NCBI GenBank assembly: GCA_009801015.1
Contig: VHZZ01008375.1
Coordinates: 11,697-58,486, forward strand
Source: Silene noctiflora
Lineage: Eukaryota > Streptophyta > Magnoliopsida > Caryophyllales > Caryophyllaceae
DNA length: 46,790 nt
Reading direction: 5' to 3'
Shown here: positions 12,701-21,136 of the stretch, piece by piece
Numbering within the stretch: the first letter of the stretch is position 1
Layout of the letters: every line of letters begins with the position of its first letter
Program-made: the position numbers and the translations under genes
Notes under the pieces: model-generated
The model's database searches: none
Seen by the model: only the letters and a program-made list of their open reading frames with translations
What the model was told of the DNA's origin: nothing

Positions 12701-14849
12701 ATGGGGGTCCCACTGAAACTGGACTTGAACTAATGGAAGATTTTGCGCAGCTGAATTCAAATAGTCCAAAGAAGAAGAGGTATGGCCTGTTGATTTCATG
12801 ATCTCTAGTAGAATAATGGGCAGATTTACTTTCCGTTTTAGGACTAGTCTGTATTCCCTCGTTAATGTTGTACTTGTATGGCAATTCCTGCAGGCGAAAA
12901 TCCGAAGATGGTGAAGGTGAATCTTGTAAACGCTGCAACTGCAAAAAATCAAAGTGCTTAAAACTGTAAGTCATCATATAATTCAGATTCATATCGTCAA
13001 GGGCCTTCAAACTATCTAATCAGTTATTTTCGCATATTCTTGTCAGCTGGGATTTGGCAATCGTTTAGTTCATATCGGAGGATAGTTATTTCTGTGTAGT
13101 TTTTTTTGTTGTGGTATAGTTTTGAAAACATTTTCTGGAATTTAACCCTTAAAAAGATTCACTTCCATTCCAATTCAAAAGCGAGATAGAGAATCATCTG
13201 AAAACAAAAAAATGACGCGATCATAAGTTGAGTACACTAGATTTGGAAGGGGGAAGGTTTAGGGAAAGTAGTAACTTACTTATCTTTGACATTGTATGTC
13301 CACATTCCCAGTTTAACCCGTCTTTTTCGTTACTTGGTGTAGTTATTGTGAATGCTTTGCTGCTGGTGTTTATTGCGTGGAGCCATGTTCATGTCAAGAC
13401 TGTTTCAACAAGCCAATTCACGAAGATGTTGTTCTTGCAACTCGCAAGCAGATTGAATCTCGTAACCCACTTGCATTTGCCCCTAAAGTTATTAGGACCT
13501 CAGATTCTGTTCAAGAAATTGGGGTAAGTAAATTGACACAGAAATGAATGTTGTCCAAATTATTTTATATGATTGAATCGAGATCTAAGATGTAATTTTA
13601 CATGATTCAAACAGGAAGACTCAACCAAAACGCCTGCTTCAGCACGTCATAAGCGAGGTTGCAACTGCAAGAAGTCAAGTTGTCTGAAAAAATATTGTGA
13701 ATGTTATCAGGTATTCCACTTTACCAGTTCAGTTCCCATCACTTTTTTTTACCCTGGACAGTCATGTGATGGAGCAATTTTTCTTGTTTCGAAGGGTGGC
13801 GTTGGATGCTCCATTAACTGCAGATGTGAGGGGTGTAAAAACGCATTTGGTAGAAAGGATGGTGAGTTCATAATACTACAGCATTATATTCCTATTAAAT
13901 CAGTTTTTGCTGTTTCATTCCTTGAATAACATATCTTCTTCGTACTTCAGGTTCTACTTTCCTTGCAATCGAAACCGAAACAGAAGAGGAACTAGTTTCT
14001 GAGAAAGGAATAATAAATAAAAGCTTAGATCTTCCTGGATTCCGCAATGATGATAGCAAGAGTTCTGAATTTGCCCTTCCTAAGACGCCTTTAAGTCATT
14101 TCAGGTTTGATACTTAGATCCTCCTTTGATGGATCTATGATTAATTACTTTTTTACTAATGTGTATGATGGAAAACCAAAATGACCCACAAAACTGTAGT
14201 CACTTTTCAAACTGTGACGTAGAAGTCATTTGACACAATTCTCGCTGCAATTTTCATCACTGGTCATTCAAATACAACCTCTTTCGGACGAAAAGTTGTG
14301 TATTTATTATGTATGACCCCTTAACTTTTTAAAGACTGGAGCTAGAGTTGTCAAACAGTTTGGGGAGTTTGGTTTGGGTCAAAATAAAAGCTGGTCAAAT
14401 AGATGTTAGGATCAGTTTGTCAGAATGACGGTCAACCATAAATTTCAGAGTCATTGTGTTTGCTCATAAGTGCTTATCTTGTAATCCTCTTATGTAATAG
14501 GCAACCAGTCCCGGGGCAAACTTCCTCAAAGGGAAAGCCACCAAGATCGTCTTTACTCACTATTACTTCATCCTCTTCCTTGCATCCTAACGAAGGACAA
14601 GGAAGAACGACATTTGTTACTTGTGAGTCCAAGATTGAGAAGCAATACTCAAATGTTTCAGAAGACGAAATACCCAACGTCCTTCAAATCAGCAGTCCAC
14701 CCAGAAGTGCCCTAAAGACATTGTCTCCAAACAGCAAGAGGATATCTCCTCCTCAACAAGGCAAGGGACAATCCCCTAAACTTAGGACCAGCCGTAAGTT
14801 GATCCTCCAATCAATTCCTTCATTTCCTTCGCTCACTCCTGGACGTTAA
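9766..14849 (+). CDS. TSO1: TSO1/TCX2-like CXC-domain (CPP family) transcription regulator, 10 exons
   Basis: Exons: 9766-9816, 10800-10960, 11204-11894, 12382-12779, 12894-12965, 13343-13523, 13615-13710, 13795-13861, 13951-14104, 14501-14849. All introns are GT-AG and the spliced frame is open for 739 codons, close to Arabidopsis TSO1/TCX2 (about 670-700). The start is the family's MDTPE, followed by QIGTP and, in exon 2, NSLSPI and [12 protein letters not shown]. Exon 4 holds [12 protein letters not shown] (about residues 309-320). CXC1 spans about 441-480 ([18 protein letters not shown]), the linker RNPLAFAPK is at 498-506, and CXC2 ([18 protein letters not shown]) is at about 533-573. 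The C-terminus [16 protein letters not shown] is also conserved. CXC pairs bind zinc and the CHR-type TTTGAA/TTYAAA DNA element. Known family members are nuclear and restrain division in meristems and flowers as LIN54-like DREAM partners. TSO1 versus TCX2/SOL2 orthology is not resolved. Confidence 0.93.
10053..10152. mobile_element. Stowaway-like MITE in intron 1 of the TSO1-like gene
   Basis: TA-CTCCCTCCGTCTCAGTC at the left and GATCGGGATGGAGGGAG-TA at the right, with tgttcacctttt / aaaaggtaagcaaa as inner arms. It is 100 bp with the TA duplication, non-coding, and lies within the 983-bp first intron well away from both splice sites. Confidence 0.75.
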
Positions 14850-15198
14850 TCAAATTACTTGCCATGGTGATATGAAATAAGACGATATTGTCTCTAGTTC
14901 GAGTTAAGTTAGAATAGCAGTCATTTAGTGTTGTTAGCTACCTGTATAATAATCATAATCATGTATCTTAGTTTTCATAATGTTCATCTTCTTGATAGGT
15001 ATGTAGTGACAGTGAAATTACTCATTTCGCCGAATTAATCAACTTATTTTGCACATTCAGCTCAGCTGCTCTGTAGAGTTCTTGTAATGTAGTAATGGAA
15101 AAAAACAATGAGCACAGCTATGATTTTTGCAATTATTTCATGAATTCGTTAATTCTCGTACCTTTTTTATACACGATTTTTACGATTACAAAATCCTA
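14850..15198 (+). other. 3' flank of TSO1-like gene up to the mariner insertion
   Basis: Probably 3' UTR and terminator: A/T-rich with tgtataataatcataat near 14944 as a weak poly(A)-signal-like stretch. It ends at the TA target (15197-15198) of the mariner-like element, 348 bp after the stop codon. Confidence 0.4.
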
Positions 15199-15621
15199 CT
15201 CCCTCCATTCAACTCCATACTACCACCTTTCCTTTTTCATCCATTCAACTCCACACTACCACTTTCCTTATTTGGCAAGTTAAATACCCATTTTATCCTT
15301 ATACAAACATATTATTTACACATATGCCATTGTTGGCCCACTCTAATTTTCCCTCAAAACCCACCCTAAACTAACAACTAACCCAATCCATTTCACTAAT
15401 GACCCCCTAACCCAACCCACATTACTAACAACTCCCTCCAAAAAATAAACAAGCCCACCCATCCAACTCAATATCACGTTCAAATATCTGGAACCTTCCC
15501 TCAACCCTCATTCAATGATCCAACTCTTCATTCAATGATCCAACTCCCTCATCTACCCAACCCTGTACCTTCCTCTCATTTACGCACTCACCTACTCATC
15601 TCTCTAGATTCTTCCCTCAGA

Positions 15622-15740
15622 AAACCCTAAGTCTCCCTCATCCAGTCCCTCTCTAACTTCCGCCTCCATATGAAACTTCTGTTACTTTATCTAAAAAAAT
15701 CTAAGAAACCTTACATCTCCCTCATCCTCGAAAACCCTAA
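15622..15740 (+). promoter_or_regulatory. Duplicated leader with two telo-box words (AAACCCTAA)
   Basis: AAACCCTAA occurs at 15622-15630 and 15732-15740, each followed by (g/a)tctccctcatcc and a tctct-rich pyrimidine stretch, so roughly 55 bp are duplicated. Telo-box words plus pyrimidine-rich leaders are common near transcription starts of plant genes. The second copy ends about 55 bp before the ATG at 15797. Promoter function is inferred. Confidence 0.4.
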
Positions 15741-15796
15741 ATCTCCCTCATCCTCTCACTCTCTATCTTCTGCCTTCATCTTCTCATTACGTTTAT

Positions 15797-16288
15797 ATGG
15801 ATCATCCACATGCAAACTGTTCGAAAGAGTGTTTGAATTGCGTTCTTGCTTGGTATCGACTTGGTTCGACAGATGATGAAGAAGAAGATGACGATGCAGT
15901 CCCTGACTCACCTCCTCTTAACATTGTTGTATCTGATTCCCTAGATCCAGACGATTTAGGGACTCAGGTGGGAGAAACCGAGTTTTATGATCCGGATTTC
16001 TTTGTTCCTAATACACCCGAGTTTGATGACATCCCTGATGGTTCAAGATCTGGTGGGAATACAATTAAAGAAGATGAGGCTTGCCCTGAATCACCTAGTT
16101 CTATTAAATTCAGAAACTATCAAAGCAGATGGTTAGCAAAACTACATAAGAGGTCTAGGGTTGATGAAGGTTGTGGATCTGGTGGGATTATGGCTGGAAA
16201 AATTGAGCAACAACCCGAGACACCAAGCCTGATAAAGATGAGAAAGTATGAGGAAAGGTACTTGGCGAGATTGAATAAAAAATCTTAA
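15797..16288 (+). CDS. Unrecognised 163-residue acidic protein encoded inside the mariner-like element
   Basis: I do not recognise the family. The ORF is intact and intronless, starts MDHPHANCSKECLNC, and has an acidic stretch DDEEEDDD (about 26-33). It is rich in Ser-Pro/Thr-Pro motifs (DSPP, NTPE, ESPS, ETPS). The C-terminal half contains two copies of a module: PESPSSIKFRNYQSRWLAKL (about 97-116) and PETPSLIKMRKYEERYLARL (about 140-159), each followed by basic residues (HKRS / NKKS). No signal peptide or membrane segment is visible, so a nuclear or cytosolic role is plausible. It faces the transposase in convergent orientation. It could be a captured host gene fragment or an accessory protein of this mariner lineage. 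Two arguments for a real gene are the intact frame beside a decayed transposase and the plant-like leader. Confidence 0.6.
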   Translation: MDHPHANCSKECLNCVLAWYRLGSTDDEEEDDDAVPDSPPLNIVVSDSLDPDDLGTQVGETEFYDPDFFVPNTPEFDDIPDGSRSGGNTIKEDEACPESPSSIKFRNYQSRWLAKLHKRSRVDEGCGSGGIMAGKIEQQPETPSLIKMRKYEERYLARLNKKS

Positions 16289-16964
16289 TGGAGAGGTCTG
16301 TTTATTTGTCTCAATCTTTTACAGTTTATTTTAATTGTTTTTAGCATTTTTGTTGTTGGGTATTTGCATTCTGTTTAGATTAGTACTCTGAAACTTTCAT
16401 GCTTAGTTTTGCTTGCTGTTATCTTCTTTGTTGGTTAGTAGTTCGTGTTTATTTATATCTGTCAAACTTACTATGCCTCTGAATCATTATTTACCGAACG
16501 TTGTTGTTTGGGTTACTGTTTATGATCTTCGTTGTTGGATTGGATTTTAACTCTGTTCATAATGCTTAGTTTTGGTTGTTGTTATCTTATTTGTTGCTGA
16601 TACTGGTTTAGTTTTGGTTTTCTTTTGTGTAATGAAATGAGTTACGTAACCGTCTTTGTATGTTCGTATGCATTATTATTGATACTGATTAAGTGTTTCA
16701 ACTATTTATTGATACTTATAGTTTTTCTACTAATTTCTCTAATTTAATGAATTTACAAGCTGGTTTCGGAAGTTGTATGGTCTACGGTTGTATGTTTTTT
16801 TTTTTTTGGGTTTACTATATTGGGTTGGATTGTAACTCTGTTGTTAGGGGCTGCTTTTGGCTGTTATTATCTTCTTTGTTGTGTAATTTTATCTTTTCCT
16901 CAATGAAGGTCCCAAATGGATAGAGAGTCTGCTGTTAATTTGTTGGGTTTAGTGATGGTAATAG
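16289..16964. other. Non-coding T/G-rich interior of the mariner-like element
   Basis: Words such as gttgttatcttctttgttg recur. No ORF with recognisable features is present; it probably includes the 3' UTR of the 163-residue gene. Confidence 0.4.
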
Positions 16965-17308
16965 GTCAATGATGAATGCACCTTATTGGTTTGAGACATA
17001 TTGCTATTTGTAGATATTAGATGTAATGGTCAGTGGCCATTTAATTGAAGTAGTAATGCCACCACATAGTCTACCAGTGAATGAGTGTTTGTACTTATCC
17101 ATCTAATTTCCAGTAATAAACTAAAAACTTGTCTTTGAGAGTTCAATGATAACTATACCTATGATGGTTTGAGAGCTCCATTTCATGTTGCTTTGTTATT
17201 TACTGTTATTTAATGGATATTGCATGGTCTACCTTCATTGGGGGTGTGTGTAGGAGGCATTACTACTTTACATAACTCAATGATGAGGCCAATTAGGCCT
17301 GAGAGTTA
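16965..17308 (+). repeat. Internal direct repeat of the mariner-like element, copy 1
   Basis: This 344-bp block pairs with 17472-17816. Shared landmarks in order include tttgagagctccattt, ggcattactactt and actcaatgatgaggcc. There is no coding potential; it is a segmental duplication within the element, with a spacer of about 160 bp. Confidence 0.7.
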
Positions 17309-17471
17309 CTGTTGTATTCATTCTGTACCCTCTTCATTCAAGTCAACACTACCACTATTATTATGATTTGAAATTTGTGTTGNCTGATTGCTTATTTGTA
17401 TGCTACTCTTGGTTGTTGCTGCTGGTCTTGTGAATTATGTGGAGTTGAATGATGGGAGTTATTGTTGTTGG

Positions 17472-17816
17472 CTCAGTGATGATGACACCTTAGTGGTATG
17501 AGAGCAATTTTTTTTGTAAACATTTACATTTTCTATGTCTGGCCATTTTCTTCAAGTAGTAAAGCCGCCACATGGTGTACCAATGTTTGGGTGTGTGTGC
17601 TTATCCATTTCAATTCCAGTTATAAAATAAAAACTTGTGTTTGAGAGCTCACTGATGACTGTACCTATGCTGGTTTGAGAGCTCCATTTCTTGTTGATTG
17701 GCTTTTTACTGTTTTTGTAATGGACATTGCATGGTATACCTTCATTGAGTGTGTGTGTGTTGGAGGCATTACTACTTGACACAACTCAATGATGAGGCCA
17801 TAATGGCCTGAGAGTT
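17472..17816 (+). repeat. Internal direct repeat of the mariner-like element, copy 2
   Basis: Partner of 16965-17308, in the same orientation with point differences and small indels. It sits just before the 3' side of the minus-strand transposase. Confidence 0.7.
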
Positions 17817-18022
17817 GTCTAGTTGCGTTAAACTGAAATGAACTTTATACTTGAATCAACTGAAAAGAGCAAATTGTTTTCATTGCATATAAATGTCTAG
17901 CATTACATAACATTGCATTCTTGAATGTTTGATTAAAATATAAACACTTCTTATAATAGAAATGTTTATTCTCTAAACAAATTGCAAAATGATAAAACTA
18001 CGTACTTCACATTTAAGATTTA

Positions 18023-19408
18023 CTAAACATGTAATGCTTCAACATTATAGCCTAATTCACCCATTAAGTACTCTAACCCTTGTGCTTGACCTATTCCTTG
18101 TAAATACTCAATGCATTCTTTAACCAAGTCTACATTNACCTCTAAATTTCTTGGTAAGATGCCGAGGGCAATGAGATGATCCTTCTTCATGTGTGGGATT
18201 GCAAAATCATTATGCCCCCTTAGCTTTCATAATCTCAACCATTACACATTGTAGTGTTAGGAAAATGTTGTTTAATTTGGTTGGACTATATTCAACAAAT
18301 GCCTGCATTACATCATTCACTAGTTCGTCAACTGAATGTGCTGCTTTTTTTGACTGTATGGACTGTAATGCCCTAAAATATCCAAGGTCATTACAGTTTA
18401 AATCTGGACTGTTAGGAGGTTGGAATATTAACTCAATGTTAAAATCATTTGTGTTAGCAACAGCCATGAAATCTGGATCATTGTTCTTGATATGAGGTCT
18501 TGCATTATCTTGTTGTATGAATATGTGTTTACTTTCACCTTCCGGCCACTTAGCCTTGATAGCTGGTATGACTTGCTCAATGATACATTCTCTTGTTACT
18601 TGTTTTGTGATTGAGTCAATTGGTTTTATCTCCAAAGTTCCCCTTGGTCTGTTTCTACTACCCCTTGCTGCTGGTTGTAGTTTTGTGAAAGGGAACATAC
18701 CAATTTTCCCATAAAACACTAACTCCCTATCCTCCGAGTATAAAGGCTACTTACTGCACACATAAACATAACTTTTGTGATATATCTCTTCGATTGACAA
18801 CTCCTATATGATAACTCTTCCCCATCAACAACATAACACTTGTGACCATCATAGGTAATGTAAAACCACTTCTCATCCATNTGGATTATGTTACTCATTT
18901 CAGTAAACTGAATTTTTGTTATTGGAACTGCATTGAGATCTAAGTATTCCTGTACAACCTGTTCCACCAACAAACACTTTAAAGCATACTTTCACCTATG
19001 GTACTTGTTCGCGTCTGTGAGTTGAGGATGTAATGGGCTAGAATGTGGCTTTAGTAAACCCTCAGTCACCCAAGAATGGACCGTGCCCACTGAAACTCCC
19101 GTATTTTCTGCAACTCGTACCATAGTGTCTCGCTTAGACCAATCCAATGCTTTAATGTGTTCAATATCAGGTAGTATTNTCTTTCTATTCTTGTTGCCAA
19201 TTCTTTTGCTNTTGACATTTAAAGTTTCTCCAACTGCTCTAGCTTTATTTGCAAGTTTCCATATGTTTGCGATTGTTCTACGCTTCACATTAAAACGAGC
19301 AGCTGCTGTATTNAAGGCGCCACGACTTAGCTTCCCCTGTTTCGATTTCTCAAGCAAGTAGACAGCGACTTCCTGCCTTGTTGATTCCGACATACATTTG
19401 GCTCCCAT
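18023..19408 (-). pseudogene. Mariner-like transposase, D,D39D, decayed
   Basis: The N-terminal helix-turn-helix region includes ARFNVKRRTIANIWK. The catalytic triad is visible in MDEKWFY (first Asp, plus-strand bases 18867-18887), QQDNARPH (second) and PPNSPDLNCNDLG (third). Exactly 39 residues separate the second and third Asp, the plant mariner signature. The C-terminal tail (IPHMKK, then about 60 residues ending LHV) runs to the stop at 18023-18025. Full span would be about 460 residues, near the usual plant mariner transposase size. It is broken by one in-frame TGA (18992-18994) and two single-base frame changes (near 18745 and in the five-base C run near 18215). Several undetermined bases also fall in it. 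The ATG at 19406-19408 lies about 390 bp from the right TIR. Reaction in the intact family: cut-and-paste excision and insertion at TA. Confidence 0.88.
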
Positions 19409-19928
19409 TCTTTTTAGTCTACTGTATAAATTTCTGAGTTTGTAATTAGATAAGTGTTATATTTTTTTGGTTTTAAGAAGCTCTGTAATTTTTTTAAGTG
19501 TAAATTTTTCTGGCCTAAATGGCTGTGTGGTGTTGTAATATTTGTAGGGTAATTGCCCCCACTTTTGGGATTTGATGTTTTTTGGGGGGAACTATTAAAA
19601 ACATCCATTTTGGTGGGGTTTTTAAACTCTTGTAATTTTGGTGGCAAATTTAACCACTGATTTGTTGCTTAATACAAAGTGTTTAACCACTAATAAAGCA
19701 AATTTTTTGGAAGATGTGTTGTACTTTTAATTGTTCTTTATGTTTGCCTTAATACTTGTGCATAAAGCTTAGTAGTAGTGTGGAGTTGAATGGAGGGAGT
19801 ATCTTTTATGAGGTTTCGGTTCATTTTTAATTACTCCATAGCATAATTCACTTCCAGTAAGAAAAAAAATGAGTATTTCCTGACCGAGAATTTGAAGTTT
19901 TGTTCCGGTTGAAATACTTAATTCCAAG

Positions 19929-20858
19929 TGTCACGGTTCACTTATTTCAAGCTTCCGTGATGACTCAAGGATGCTCAATGTAGCTCACATGAAGCATACA
20001 AGTATATACGACGTCTATACTAGCTCCAGGCTGCTCAACAACAATTCACTCGAGCTCACGACTAGCTCACTCAAGTATACTCAGCTCACTCTTAGTCGAG
20101 GCAGCTCACTTCCAGTTGAGGTTAGCTGGGCAAGCTACTACGAAGTCCACAAATCGATATATACAAGGGAGATGCGCGTAGGCCAAGAGATACGACCAGG
20201 GGCCATGTATGATGACCTTTGTCCAAATTCACTTAACCTAAATAACCTACAACATCCCCTCGCTTTTCATCCTTATCCATTCCCTCTCTCACACTCTCTC
20301 TCCCTCTCACACACACAAATACACCCTCACTTACCCCTTTGTTTTGGCGCCACAATGGAGAAAGCCCATCAAGGATTTGACCCCCTCCTCCCCGCCATCT
20401 ATGAAGGGGAACGGAGCCCCCTTTTTCGCCAACATGCATGAGCCTCATTTTCACTCGTGCCTCCCGCCAACGCCAAGAGGAACGAGCCTCGCACCTGTTC
20501 GGCTGAATCGCCCCTTTTGGGCGCCTATATATAGAGGCATTAGGCCTCATTTTTCATTCATTCAATTGTATTCAAGTTTCCAAAAACATATATTCTACAT
20601 TGTAATTTTATTTTACAAACACATCAAATATTCACACAGTTCTTCGCAATTGTAATCTTTATTTCCGCAATTCAAGCATTGTACAAACTCTTGTAAGTTA
20701 TTAATAATATTCAATCTTTCCGCCGCACTCTTGTACTTTGCTATATTCTCTCTTTATTCTCGAGTGATATCAATTCAAAGGCTTGAATCACACCAATTCG
20801 TGTGTCTTGGCACGAGTGGCGCACGTCTATTCTCGTCCCGAAGAATAAGTACGTGACA
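19929..20858 (+). repeat. 5' LTR of element A
   Basis: 930 bp, TGTCAC...GTGACA. The U3-like part carries a cluster of AGCTCAC words between about 19981 and 20110. A TATA box (cctatatatagaggc) lies near 20524-20535, followed by a likely transcript start. The R/U5 part contains ttgtaagttattaataatat and cgagtgatatcaattc, conserved in all three LTRs of this family in the window. Confidence 0.88.
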
Positions 20859-21110
20859 CGTGGTTACCGGAGCCAAGTTACGCATCATCCACGCCACATT
20901 TTCATCAAAGGAAACGTGGTTACCAAGGTTGTATCATGCATCACCCACGCTACATCTTCATCAAAGGGAACGTGATTACCATAACCATCCTTACACAAAA
21001 CTCACGCTTCATTTGCATCAAGTAAACAAGGTTTCCCAAACCAAGTTTGCATCAAAGTAACGTGATTCCAAGAACGAGGTTCTCATCAAAATACATCTCA
21101 CTTTTATTAA
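20859..21110 (+). repeat. Degenerate tandem repeats in the leader of element A
   Basis: Units of about 80 bp share aacgtgattacc / aacgtggttacc, catcacccacgc and ttcatcaaagg. They lie between the primer site and the gag start and probably belong to the packaging/leader region. Confidence 0.5.
20861..20874 (+). other. Primer-binding site of element A
   Basis: TGGTTACCGGAGCC, two bases after the LTR, resembles the tRNA-iMet complement TGGTATCAGAGCC used by many plant LTR elements. Copy B has the closer TGGTATAAGAGC at the same place. Confidence 0.6.
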
Positions 21111-21136
21111 GTTATTTCGATATCACTACCAAAAGA

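Larger units (their letters stand above)
15199..19799. mobile_element. Mariner-like element (Tc1/mariner), 4.6 kb, complete ends
   Basis: The left end reads CTCCCTCCATTCAACTCCA and the right end is its exact inverse. The match continues weakly (tactaccac / gtagtagtg), giving TIRs of about 27 bp, flanked by TA on both sides (15197-15198, 19800-19801). A second partial copy of the end (ccattcaactccacactacc) lies 40 bp inside the left end. Contents: a 163-codon ORF on plus, a duplicated 345-bp non-coding block, and a decayed D,D39D transposase on minus. Plant mariner-like elements usually carry the transposase alone. All six ambiguous bases (n) in the window fall inside this element, as expected of a multicopy repeat. 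It is probably immobile by itself because the transposase is broken. Confidence 0.9.

Noticed and set aside
12654-13010. 118-codon minus-strand ORF over exons 4-5 of the TSO1-like gene
   Set aside because: It overlaps verified exons and crosses an intron, and has no recognisable domain.
20233-20655. ORFs within the LTRs of element A (both strands)
   Set aside because: They are not conserved as protein between the LTR copies and fall in promoter/R sequence.
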